64,000 nucleotides of DNA from Artemisia argyi. Taxonomy: Eukaryota > Streptophyta > Magnoliopsida > Asterales > Asteraceae. The notes under the pieces are model-generated. The model did no database searches. It was given only the letters and a program-made list of their open reading frames with translations, and was not told the origin of the DNA. Each line of letters begins with the position of its first letter. The first letter of the stretch is position 1. The translations under genes and the position numbers were made by a program. Positions 46,596 to 57,552 of the stretch are shown here, in pieces. The stretch lies in contig CM060693.1 of NCBI GenBank assembly GCA_030686995.1, positions 113,531,728 to 113,595,727 on the forward strand, in the 5' to 3' direction.

Positions 46596-46984
46596 TGTAG
46601 GATAAACATAATTATAACATGTATTGTTCTTGTTATTATGGTTCAAATTCAAGGAAAGAAAGATGAAGAAAGTTTAGAGAGAGAAATAGAGAATAGGTGG
46701 GAACTTAGAGAGAGAAACAAGAGAAGGTTAGATTAATGAAGAGAAGTTCCAACCCTCTCCACATGTGGAGAGGGGTATTTATAGTTACCTACAAAAAAAG
46801 ATAAAAACGCCCACACCCGGGCTGTGGATCAGGCATACAGTGGGTAAAGACCCGTCCTTCTTCTACGATGTTACCTAAACTAAACTAGTATCTAACTAAC
46901 TAATAAACTAACTACGAGCTATCATAATGCTATTACATCATTTAGGTGACCGAGTCTTTTATAGGAATATTCGTATTCCTAACA
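46596..46984 (-). repeat. Copia-D 5' LTR
   Basis: 389 bp, same ends as the left LTR. TATA box at 46776-46783 and palindrome at 46753-46774 are unchanged between the copies. Confidence 0.95.
46753..46783 (-). promoter_or_regulatory. Copia-D promoter: TATA box followed by a 22-bp palindrome
   Basis: In sense orientation TATAAATA is followed, after CC, by a perfect palindrome whose left half is CCCTCTCCACA and whose centre is CACATGTG. The palindrome would lie between the TATA box and the transcription start, or at the very 5' end of the RNA. Confidence 0.65.
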
Positions 46985-49900
46985 ATACCTCCCCCCATGT
47001 CACATTGCCGGGATTATCTTGATCTTTGACTCTTTGTCTTTTTCTTCGTTTTCTTCAAAAATGTGTCGAGTCGATCCAATAATGCTCCATTATGCTCCGT
47101 AATCCCATCCAAGCTTCGGCTTTTGACAATTTTCCAAATCTCGTGCTCGTTTTTGTCTTTTTGGCCTAAATTATGTCAGTTTCTGAAATATCCGTTCCTG
47201 CACGATCACAAACACAAAAACACAATATATTTGACATTTATGGTTAGTTTGTGTCTGTTTTGGTTTTAATTTGGCCAGAAAAAGGTGTGTGAATAAGCAC
47301 ACACCAATATAAATGACTCGGAATATCAAATACTTCCGAAGATATATATGGTTTGATTTTGTTTGGCCTCTTGGGATTTTCACTCTTGATTAGAGAGTGA
47401 ATTGACTAATTGGTCGGTTTTCTTACTATTATATATTATATATATTACTTGCTACCATAACTAAAAGAGCAAAGTTTACCCTTGACTGAATAATCACCAC
47501 AGGTGAACATCATCTGCTATCCGAAAGACTCATAGGTGTATGATGTGGTATTTTGCATAACCTCAAGAAGTTTTACAATCCTCCTACGTAACACCCCCAT
47601 TTTTCACTGATCGCAACGGATAAAGTACTTGGGGTATTACTTCTTAGAATCACAGATACAGTAATAGAAAATGACTCGAAAAGAGACGTTTTGGAAATTT
47701 AGTTATCATTCATAATTATCAGAGTTTTAATTATAAAAGATATACTTTTATTTTTGATGAGGTCCCAAAAATCTAAGAGTTTGGTTGGTTGTGTTTGAAT
47801 GATAACCATGAAAAGTCCTTCGAGTTCAGTACCTCCTTCTGCCATGGATCCATAGAAGTAATATACCTAGAATACATGCTTAAAAAGTCAACACTAGGTG
47901 TTGAGTGAGAATCATAGGTTTAGGGGTTAGTGAATACAAGTTCCCTGGGTTTAGTTGTTACACCCATCTGGGGAAATGCAAGTTTTGTGATAATTGTGAT
48001 GCATGCACAATTATCAAGAGTTTAGTAGGTTGCACTAAGCTCATGAATCACACCTTAACGATCCGGGTCATGTGGGCTGCAGACCTAACGTGAGGGAATA
48101 GAAGGATAACTTTCCAAAGTTATACCTTGAGTGGATTCAAATATAGTACTTATTGGTACCACCTAGTGGGGTGTTAATACCAACAGGAGTTGTCAAACTC
48201 CAATAGATCTATCAACTATATTCGCGTTCACGTGGGTAAAATATCCCAAATGATTATATTCATGAATTTTGGTTATGTAGTGGTGGCTGTTAGTTTACTC
48301 GTGCAAACAACCAAAGAAAAAGACTTGTATTCGGTTTTAAGCAAAGCATTTAGCATGTATCCCCCTCACAGGGTTTAGAAAGCATTTAAAGTGAAAGTTT
48401 TAAAAAGATGTGAGGCTACGAAAACTCACCTGGGTTTAGAGTAATCTAAGTGATGCAAATAGTGACTCGGAAACTAGACCGCCTTACTCACGTATCCTAG
48501 TGTGTTGTTGGTTTTGGATGTATGTCAAGCTTTAGTTATCATGTTTATGTTTCTCAAGTTATTATTTTTAGTTTTGTTAATGTTTTATATATAACATAAC
48601 ACCGTTCAGGCCATTGTAATTCAGAAGTATATGACTCCTCACATGAAGCTCCTTACTATTGTATTATGTTATCAACATAATACCGTTCGGGCCATCATAA
48701 TTTAGAAGTTAATACTCCTCACACAAAGCTCCCTATTATTGAGTTATGTTGTTATTAGGGTTTAGTTATAGTCATATCACCATTCGGGCAATAGTATCTC
48801 AGAAGTATATGCAATAATCGTTCGAGGAGTCAGGGCACTTTAATTCGTAAACCCAACAAACTCGTCAAAAACGAAATATCCACATAGTACTCCTCGCATG
48901 AAGCTCCCTAGTATTGTGCTATGCTTCTAACTTTATTTAGGTTTTATACTTATATGATATTTTCACTTTTTACCCTTATAGTTTATATATTTACATTTTC
49001 TACCCTAAATTTATATTACTTATATTATTTATACTAATAACTATCTATACTTGACACAACTAGTCCCTAGACTTCTATACTTTAAGTAATTAACCTAAGA
49101 CTCTTAAGTTTTCTATATTTTACCATTTAGACCTTTAACTTTATACTATTTACGTTTTTAGTCCTTTTTTGTTTATACTTATTTTAATATCTATCCTAGG
49201 ATTTTAATATAATGCAAAACTAGTCCTTACACTTATAACTTCTAGGAAATGTCAAAAACAGTCCCTAGACTTTATAATTTCAGGAATTTATGATATATAC
49301 CCTTATGCATGTAAAGTTTTGCAAAACTAGTCCTAATATGCATGTAACTTATATTTTATCTAGTAACTAAGTTTTCTAGCCTATGTTTTACTTATTTTAA
49401 CTTATCTAGGTTATGTATAACTAGTGTATGACCTAAATTAATGACTTATACCATGCATGCAAGTATATGACTCGATCTAGGGTTTTAAAACTTAAACTAG
49501 CAAATGAAAGGGTTCAAAGCTCATGCAAGGGTTCCTAGGGTATCTAAGGCATCCTAAATCTATCCTAAGAATATACTAAAGCTAAATTAACTAAATGTAA
49601 GACTTACTTGGCTAGGGGGTTTTACGTGGGTTAGAAACTAGGGTTAGGGTTTTCTAGGGTTTTCTAGGGCTCGTATCAACTCAAACCACAACACGACTCG
49701 ACCAAGGCCTAGCTACTCAACTCCAAGGTCTCTTAAAGGCTTAATACTATTGTACTAATCTGAGGTGAAGAGAAGAAAGGGTATGAGTTGGAAGTGAGGG
49801 CATACGAGGGGTATTTATACCCTCGTTATGGAGGTTTAGGGTAGAACGGGGTGTTTAGGTGTTGAGCAAAGGGAGGGGTGAGCAAGCTGAGCTAGAGGGT

Positions 49901-51020
49901 ATTGTGGCAAGGCTAGGAGGTGAGGAGGATGAGCTAAGAGTAGCTAGGGGGCTACCTAGGCCGGTTGTGGTGGAGGAGGAGCCGTGGAGGCGGTTTGGTG
50001 AGAGTAGCTTACAAGGAGGTGATGCACCTCATTGCTTGGGTGCTTGGAGGTGCTTGTAAGCTGCTTAGGGTGTTTAGTGATGGTTTAGGGTGATTAGGGG
50101 TGGATTAGTGGTGGTTTAGTAGTGGTTTAGTGGAGTATTACTGGTGATTAGTGGTGGATTAGTCAAGTAGGTGATGCACTTACTTGTGTGGGTGCTTAGA
50201 GGTGTTAGGGTGTGTGCTTGGGTATGAAAAAGGTGTTAGGGTGCTAGGTTAAGGTGTTTGAGGTGCTTATGTTTAGGTTTTACTTATTTTAGTTAAGTTT
50301 AGACCTAGATCTACTTATTAAGTGTTTAAGATTTTATCTAAGGTTAGTGCCTAAGTTAAGTTCCTAAGTGTATTTAGTGACTAATCCTAAGACCTAAAGG
50401 GTTTATTCTAAGTGAGGGTAACTTATGGGAAAGGTTTGGGAAGGTTTGACCTAGTTTTGTAACCTAAATGACCTAAGTGTGTTTAGTGAAAGACTAGGGT
50501 TTATCCTATGGTTTAGTGCCTAGACTAGTGTCCTATGGGTGTTAATAACTATTCCTAAGTTCTAAAAGGCTTATACTAAGTGGTAGTGACCTATGGGGAA
50601 GTTTTGGGATGGTTTAGACCTAATTCTAGTTATCTATGACCTAGTTATGGTTTAGGGATTATGGGGTTTGTATCTAAGTTCTAAAGGGTTTATTCTATAG
50701 CCTAATAGTTCTAATATATCCTAATATTCCTAAGGAAACTCATACTTAAGCCTTGGACACATTCATACTAGTTAAACTAAGCATATAGGTTCAGATAAGC
50801 ACATAATCCTACTTAAGTTTTAGTTTAGTGTTTATTAGGGTTTTGTGTTATGTTTAGTGTTTTAGATTGGTGAATTACTTATTATGGTGTTGTTATGATT
50901 TTATTCTTGACATACTTGGGGTTTATAGGATGTGAGTGTTGAGTTATTTGACTTGTGTAGATACATGAGCAGGTCTAGTGAGTCATATAAGTAATAATAC
51001 ATATAAAAAGCAATAATTTA
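46985..51020. other. Old repeat-rich DNA without genes
   Basis: No credible coding region. 47080-47270 is related in reverse to 1740-1870. A string GTAACACCCCCATTTTTCAC at 47586 looks like the start of an LTR of another family. At 48595-48925 there are three diverged tandem units containing ACCGTTCGGGCCAT and ACTCCTCACATGAAGCTCC. 48960-49340 contains repeated TAGTCCCTAGACTTTATA-type phrases, the complement of the array in B. 49600-50720 is rich in GTGGTTTAGTGG and TAGGGTTT phrases. I cannot define element borders here. Confidence 0.45.
48595..48925. repeat. Three diverged tandem units
   Basis: Each unit carries ACCGTTCGGGCCAT, then CAGAAGTATATG, then ACTCCTCACATGAAGCTCCCTATTATTG and ends near TTATGTT. 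Unit lengths are about 80, 95 and 145 bp, the last one expanded. Confidence 0.65.
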
Positions 51021-51024
51021 CCTG

Positions 51025-52545
51025 TGAAATACCTACTATAGGTATTTGTAATGGGAATGATAGTAATGGGTGTTTGTGGGTTGTTATATCCTAGACAGTG
51101 TACCTAACCGTTGTAGTGTAGCATAGGTAAGACACGGGGATTGATTGTTCTCTAGGGGAATAGTATATGTGAAGGTCGAAGTGTATGTCGAGATAGGTCT
51201 AAAGGTGTGGGATGAGTCTTTTTTGTGTTTTTATATTTTTTAGAAAGTAAAGTATAATCTCGGGGTTTAAAAGAGTGGGCATTTTAACTACTACTTAATT
51301 AAAAACTATTTAAACTAATAAACAAGAAAAGTAAATTGTGGTAACTCTTATGATAGGAAGATGTGTTTACTTAGATTTCTTTACTCCCTAGGTGTCTCTT
51401 ATTGATTAGTCGAATTGTCAATGTCCCCAACTCTACGAGTGTATAATTCTCCTTTAGAAAACCTTAGATCTACAAGTGACAATTAAGTTATCTCCTTAGG
51501 ATCTCCTACTAACTACAAGCCGCCACTCACGCAATACATACAACGAATAAAACCACCGGTCCACTCTAGGGTATAAAGGCGTTAAGTGGGGCGTTCAAGC
51601 TAGTACATATAGAGTTAAGCTAGTTTTCCTATTTCTAACGCAATACAACCAATTCAACAAGAGACGAAAATCGGTAATTAACAACTAGGTTTCATTAGAT
51701 CTAAGCAAACACTAATTAATTTAGCCTAGCATGTTAAAGTGAAGAGAAGAAAAACATAAAATCAAACAACTAGGTTTCATTAGATCTAAGCGAACATTAA
51801 TTGATTTAGCCTAGCATGTTAAAATGAAGAGAAGAAAAATATAAAATCAAACAACACATAGACATATTGAATGATTAAAGATGAATCACTTATCTTCAAT
51901 AAAACATGGATGAAAAGGCTGTAAAAAGCCCTGCAACAAAACATAATTTCGTCTAGGGTTACCTCTCCAAAGTGTTACATCAATAAAGGAAAACACACGA
52001 AAGTATATTTAGGTTTACATCTGTGACGGGCTGACGGCGTCACATTATAGGTTGTGATGTCATCAATCGGCCGTCATTAGGGTTTCGTCTGTTGCAAGTC
52101 GTCATTGTGATACCGTCGCTAGTGTCTTCTGACGTCGTCAGTTGGGTCTTGACACCGTCAGCCTTTAATACATGTGGGTCGTCTTGTGTAATTTTTACTT
52201 TGAATCTTGGTCTTCAAATATAAGTGACGCCGTCAGGTGATAACGTCTTCCAAAAGTTCTGAGTCTTCTTTTGTAAAATTTGCATTGATCTCATCTTCAG
52301 TTTGCAAGTGACGGCGTCATGTGTAAAGTGTGACACCGTCTGAAGCCCTTTTCCAGACAGATTCACGACTTTGCCGTTTTCTTCTTTTTCTTGTCGATTT
52401 TAGTCCAAAACATGCCGGCTTTCGTCTTTTACTTCTAAAGTACCTAAAATGCAAAAAGAAACAATTTAGGGAAATATCTAATCAAATACATACGAGTTTT
52501 GGGCTTAAATGACCCCTAAAAAGTGTATCAAATAAATCCTTATCA
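51025..52545 (-). repeat. F: Athila-like LTR, probably solo
   Basis: The right end TTATCA at 52545 is clear and matches the edge fragment at 1-199. The family order can be followed: CAGTGTACCTAACCGTTGTAG (tRNA-Asp-like, 51108-51137), GGATTGATTGTTC, CTAGCATGTT, TGACGGCGTCA palindromes at 52025-52340, AAATGACCCC. The left end is uncertain; TGAAATACC at 51025 is a candidate, but I do not see a matching target duplication (GTGAA follows the right end). No primer site or polypurine tract adjoins it. 51700-51850 has a tandem copy of about 80 bp starting AACTAGGTTTCATTAG. Confidence 0.75.
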
Positions 52546-53621
52546 GTGAAACACCTTAAGTGAACCTTAGAGAAGTCAGAGTGAAAGACCACTGAATGGA
52601 AAAATAGCGGTCTAAAGGGACTCACTGAGAGTTCATATATCTGATGATAAACACATCAGTTATTCCTTGTACCTTCTCAGCTACAACAGTAGTACTCTGT
52701 AGAGACAAAGTTTAAAACTGATTGAAAACTTTGTAAACTAATATCGGAGTCAGCTAAAACAAAGGGCAGAGAAGTGACAAAAACCCTTGAGACCTCAAGG
52801 ACAGGCAAATGCCCTTAGGTCTCTAATAATGACTTATCAGCTTAAGCCATGCAGATGAACCAATTGCACTTATCAAATACACTCAGAGTATTCCTTTAAC
52901 ATACTTGTAAAGTGTATCCTTGGAGCTGACTGAAGTACTCAGCCACACTTAGGCGAGAGTAATTTGAGCTAAAGCAAAGTGGGAAAACCCTTGGGAAGAT
53001 AAGGACTCATTGAGAGCAGGGAAGCAACTTTCATGTACAAGAGATTCAACACACTGAAGCAACCCTAGCCACACAAGTGCACATGTACCTTAACTTCCAG
53101 TTTGCTTCTAGGTTAGTTACTACTATTCTTTTAACTATTAACAATGTATCTCTTTTTGTCTATAAAACGGAGGTTAGTAGTAGTGATAGGTAACAGATTC
53201 CACCTCTAGAATACACTTCCTCTTCTAAGTGGAATTTCCCTCTTCATAACTTGAAGAGAAGCATTTGTCATTACTAGAGATAATATTATGCAACTATCTC
53301 TCGTAAACACCTTCACCTTGAACCTCTAAAGTGAGAATCGTACAGTCGTAATGTACAACTGGGTATGTTGATCATGGTCAAGATCGTGTAACCATGTACA
53401 TATCTATAATAAACATTAGTTATTTTCAATTGCTCAAGCTCTTGTTTATACAATTCATGGTGTTGCACAAGTTTATCGGACCAACAGTTATAGGTTGCCA
53501 TATATTTACTAGGAAAAAACTAGTGCTCTGGTCGGATATCCCCGTCGCGACATGAGAAATTGCTCGCGTCGTGTTCTGGGTCTTCTTGTCCAATCTTTGT
53601 GTCGCGATGTACTATCGCGAG
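52546..53621 (+). other. Promoter-bearing LTR-like segment, unassigned
   Basis: No ORF. TATAAAACGG at 53161-53170 is a good TATA box with a C/T-rich downstream region, and the segment near 53484 ends in GGACCAACA, as LTRs often end. The overall look is of a copia-type LTR of about 0.9 kb beginning near 52547 (TGAAACACC), but I see no target duplication. Sequence 53520-53621 with several TCGCGA words and its continuation at 55049 form the target into which G inserted. Confidence 0.35.
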
Positions 53622-55048
53622 TGATGCGTGGGATAGCGCCCTCGCAAAAGGTTTTACCTCTCAAGGGATCTCAAGAGGCTTGCAATCCCCACCATGCAGT
53701 GTACCTAACCGATGTAGTATAGTGTAGTGGCAAGTACCGGGGGATTGATCGTTCAACTCAAAGAATAGTGTTCGCTAGGGTTAAAACTCAATTAAACTAG
53801 GTCTAGAGGTGAGGGATGATTCTTTTTGTATTTTTTATATTTTATGGAAAGCAAGTAAAAATCTCGGGTTTTGGAAAAATGGGCGGAATTAGTTGCTACT
53901 CAACTAACGTAAATAACTACGAATGCAATAAAAATAAAATAAAATGACACGAAAGTAAATGTGGAGAAAAACAATAATAAGAAAAATGTGTTTACTTAGA
54001 TTTCACTACTCCCTAGCTATCTTTTACTAGTTGATTAGTTTGTTACAATTGCATGGATGACGGCTTATATTCCTTAATACCATTCGTAGGGCCGTGCACG
54101 ATCTTCCCTAACTCTATAAGCTTCTACCTCTTCCTTTGTCGAGCCGACTACTAGCTCCTAACATGGCCTCCTTAGTAGTTACTTATGCATTAAATACAAC
54201 CAATTAATCGTAGTACATATCCGATCATGTTTCTTAAGACGTTCAAGCATGTTACCAATTGAAAGTCTTCCAGTTTTCTTAAGCCTAACATCGATATCAT
54301 TCATCCACACCAATTATAAACAAACAACCAACCAATAATCAATAACTAGGTTTCATTACATCTAAGCAAACACAAAGAAAACCTAGCCTAACATGTTAAA
54401 GTAAAGACAAGCATAAGATAGAATCAAACAACACATAGACATATTGAATGATTACTGGAAAACTTATCTTCAATCAAACATGGATGAAGCAAGGGTTTGG
54501 AACCCTTAAAAGTAAGGTAAAATTCGTGCTAGGGTTTCTCCAAAACTATTCCAAAGTTCTCCTCTCTTAACAAATGAAAAATAAAAAACTATATATAGAT
54601 TTTTGGGTCTGACGGCGTCATGTTATAGGTTTGACTCCGTCAACTCGCCGCCAAAGAAACTCTCGCATTTCCTAGATCCAGATCTGACGCCGTCATGTGT
54701 TAATCCTCTCAAGGTCGTCAAGAGTAAATTACACGTGTCGGCCTTGTCGACGCCGTCACGTGTTAAAGTGCAAAAACATTCTGGCGCGTCTCTTTATACT
54801 TTTTATCCACCTCTTTGCCATAACGTGACGCCGTCACCTCCAAAGAGTGACGCCGTCAAGCACTGTTTCCAGTTTAATTTGGAGACTTTGCCGTTTTCTT
54901 CACTTTTCGCTCCAAAAACGTCAAAAATGCTTCCTTTTCCAAACTACCTAAAATGACAAAAGGGACGATTTAGGGTAATAATTGATCAAATAATCTCGAA
55001 TTTGGGTTTAAATGACCCCCTAAAAGTGGTACACTTTTCGCCTTATCA
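53622..55048 (-). repeat. G: solo LTR of the Athila-like family
   Basis: 1427 bp, TGATGCGTGG to CGCCTTATCA. The flanks GCGAG (53617-53621) and GCAAG (55049-55053) are a 5-bp duplication with one transition. Has the tRNA-Asp-like segment at 53710-53738, CTATATATAG at 54589-54598 and TGACGCCGTCA-type palindromes at about 54608-54862. No internal region adjoins it, so it arose by LTR-LTR recombination. Confidence 0.9.
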
Positions 55049-55346
55049 GCAAGGTAGTCCTATATTTCTATCCAAATGTCGTGACGTGATCATATTTGGC
55101 ACATCATGACAAACCACTCTACGAAGAGTTTTCCACATATTTACTTTTTGAGTCCTTGTTTTTTTGTTTCTTTATCTTTTGGAAAACTTGATCTTTTAAG
55201 CATTAAGGATGGGTCCTTCCATCATTGATCTATTGTCAATCATTACAAAAAAAATAAATAAGTACCAAAAGTCCACAATAACCATATTAAGACATATATA
55301 AAACACATGATAACTAGTGAAGAAATATGTATAAAATACGAGTTAT
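55049..55346. other. AT-rich spacer, no gene seen
   Basis: Continuation of the target of G. It is AT-rich, with no ORF or repeat that I recognise; it leads into the copia remnant. Confidence 0.4.
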
Positions 55347-55985
55347 CAAGTGCAACACATGCAAAACTCTTGTGGATACTGACTCTACAATTGGTCCTGA
55401 TGGTGACCCTATTTGTGATCAAACTTTATATTTCAGTTTAGCTAGAGCGCTTTAGTATCTTATATTTACGCGACCTGATTTATCTTTTGTTGTGCAAGTG
55501 GTTAGTCTTTATATGCATGATCGTCGTGACCCACATTTTGCTACTTTGAAGCACATTTTTCGCTATTTTTGGGGTACTCTTGATTATGGTTATATTACTT
55601 AGCTTACCGCCTATATTGATGCTGACTAGGCTGAATATCGTGCTACACATTGTTCCACCTCTGTTTATTGTGTAATTCGTGGGGACAACCCCTTTTCTTA
55701 GTCGGCTATATGATTGGTTACATTGTCTCGATCTAGCATTGAAGGCTGTGTGCCGAGGTGTCCCTAATGTGGTTGTTGAGATATCTTCGATACATAATCT
55801 TTTGTGTGAGCTTTATGCTCCTCTTCAAAACGCTACACTTGTTTATTGTGATTATGTAGGTGAAGTTTATTAGTCTACTTATCTGGTTCATCTTAGCGAG
55901 ATTGACATTCATCTTTTTCGTGATATTGTGGCTTTGAGACAGGTTCGTGTCTTGTATGTACCATCTTGGTTTCGGTATGCAAATA
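55347..55985 (+). pseudogene. Decayed copia RT-RNase H remnant
   Basis: Plus-strand reading shows the C-terminal part of a copia polyprotein with many stops and small shifts: KTLVDTDSTIGPDGDP, then LIFTRPDLSFVVQ, DPHFATLKHIFRYFWGTLDYG, AYIDAD (catalytic region of RNase H), CSTSVYCV, a garbled SSWSS/EAEY part, LYAPLQNATLVYCD, and near the end VRVLYVPSWFRYAN. Athila-H is inserted within it at AAATA; the triplets on both sides join as ATA TTT, which fits the usual FADIF-like ending, and the remnant goes on at 63998. It is much older than the elements around it. Confidence 0.85.
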
Positions 55986-56189
55986 TGATGAGGCGAAAAA
56001 TGAACCACTTTTAGGGGGTCATTTAAGCCCGGAATTGACTTTATTTGATCAAATATTGCCCTAAATCGTTCCTTTTGTGATTTTAGGTACTTTGGGAGTG
56101 AAATCTGGAAAAGGAAGCATTTCGGACGTTTTTGGAGCATAAAAGTGAAGAAAACGCCAAAGTCTTAATTTTTCTTACTGGGAACAGTA

Positions 56190-56430
56190 GGTGACGGTGT
56201 CAAGAAGGAATCCTTGACGGCGTCAAGAGAAAATTTCCATGACGATCCAGTACAGATTTGATGGCGTCACGAAGTAGGGCGTCAAGAGTAAAATTCATGA
56301 CGGCCTGGAAATTCACAATACATGACGGCGTCAAAAGTAGATCAAGGCAGTCCGAGAAGAGTTTTGGCGGCGAGGTGACGGCGTCACAAGATTGGTCTTG
56401 ACGCCGTCAGACCCTATTTCCTATATATAG
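56190..56430 (+). promoter_or_regulatory. Athila-H U3 promoter: TGACG/CGTCA palindromes plus TATA box
   Basis: Within 220 bp there are TGACGGTGTCA, TGACGGCGTCA (three times), TGACGCCGTCA and several half sites (TGACGATCC, TGGCGTCA, GGGCGTCA, TGACGGCC). They end about 10 bp before CTATATATAG at 56421. TGACG is the core recognised by plant TGA-type bZIP factors (as-1 element). The same design occurs in LTRs A and G and more loosely in F. Confidence 0.6.
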
Positions 56431-57280
56431 TTTTATAATTTTCACATTAAAAAAAGAGAAGTTTTGGAGAAACCCTAAGTACGACTTGGTGCGAATTTTA
56501 CAGGTTTTTCAAGGGTTCTAAGCCCTTGATACCTTTCATGTGTAATTGAGATAAGTATTCTTTTAATTCAATCAATATGTCTATGTGTTGGTTGTCTATA
56601 TCTTGTTCTTGTCTTAATTCCATCATGCTAGGCTAGATCTATCTTGTGTTTGCTTGGATCTAATGAAACCGAGATGTTAATTATGTGTTGATTACTTGTT
56701 TATAATTGTATTGGATGAATGAATTTGATGTTAGGCTTAAGAAAACTGGTAGATCTCCAAATGGTAACATGCTTGAACGTCTTAAGAAACATGAACCGAT
56801 GTGCACTAGGTCTTTATTGGTTGTATTTAATGCATGAGCCACTGTTTGTAATCCCTATGGTTGTGTTGGGCATGGTATAGGAGGAGATAAGAACTCATAG
56901 AATTGGGGAGTTAAGTACGTCACCCCATGAATGATATTAAGGAATACAATCCATCATCCATGCAACTATAACAAGTAATAACGTGTAAAAGATGTCTAGG
57001 GAGTAGTGAAATCTAAGTAAACACATTTTCTCCACTTATTGCTCACAACCTTAGTATAATTTAGTTTATTTTCATTTCTAGTATTTTATTTTGATTGCAT
57101 CTTTAGTATTGGGTTAGTTGACTAGCAACTAATTCCGCCCCAAATCCTTCAAACACGAGATTTTTACTTGCTTTCTAAAAAATATAAAAATACAAAAATA
57201 ATCATCCTTCACCTTTAGAACTAGTATTTAGGTTTTCTAATCCTAGCGACACTATTCCTAGCTGAACGATCAATCCCCCG

Positions 57281-57309
57281 GTACTTGTCACTATACTATA
57301 TTACAACGA
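57281..57309 (-). other. tRNA-Asp 5'-half-like segment in U5 (Athila-H)
   Basis: On the minus strand the segment resembles the 5' end and D arm of plant tRNA-Asp; the element's own RNA therefore carries the complement, about 90-115 nt upstream of the tRNA-Asp primer site. Equivalent segments are at 17088-17117, 27118-27147, 51108-51137, 53710-53738 and 63883-63913. In the copy at 17088 the identity to the remembered tRNA is TCGTTGTAGTATAGT. Confidence 0.55.
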
Positions 57310-57395
57310 TCAGGTACACTGCCTGGTGGGGGTTGTAAGCTTCTCGAGATCCCTTGAGAGGTAAAGCCTGGTGCGATTCCCACGTATCAAGTTTT

Positions 57396-57413
57396 TGGCG
57401 CCGTTGCCAGGGA
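57396..57413 (+). other. Athila-H primer binding site, tRNA-Asp
   Basis: TGGCGCCGTTGCCAGGGA starts six bases after the LTR. It matches the complement of the 3' end of plant tRNA-Asp (as I remember it) in 17 of 18 positions. tRNA-Asp is a known primer for Athila-type elements. Confidence 0.85.
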
Positions 57414-57552
57414 ATAGTTATTGTCTAGGTTAGAATCTCTTTTTATTAGGTCTACTTGCTAGATTCCTTTCTAGTAAGATTTTATTTTTATTTTTAGGTT
57501 TTCTTTAGTCTATCTTATTTCTTTGTGTCTTTGTTCGTAACCACCCGACATC

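Larger units (their letters stand above)
33092..46984 (-). mobile_element. Copia-D: non-autonomous copia element without pol
   Basis: LTRs at 33092-33480 and 46596-46984, both 389 bp with TGTAGGATAA and TTCCTAACA ends. The flanks are ATACT and ATACC, a 5-bp duplication with one transition. A primer site of the tRNA-iMet type (TGGTATCAAGAGCC on the minus strand) lies three bases inside the right LTR, and a purine tract lies inside the left LTR. The only coding sequence I recognise is a Gag-like coiled-coil protein (39363-44587). No protease, integrase, RT or RNase H is visible in the remaining 6 kb. Element E is inserted within the Gag region. About seven substitutions separate the LTRs. Confidence 0.9.
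55986..57389 (+). repeat. Athila-H 5' LTR
   Basis: 1404 bp. From 5': TGACG/CGTCA palindrome array at about 56190-56412, TATA box at 56421-56430, R-U5 region with the complement of the tRNA-Asp-like segment at 57281-57309, and the end ACGTATCA next to the primer site. Confidence 0.95.

Noticed and set aside
49859..50059. A 66-codon Glu/Gly/Arg-rich frame on the plus strand
   Set aside because: It arises from GAGG- and GTGG-rich low-complexity DNA with no leader, no relatives recognised and no support on either side.
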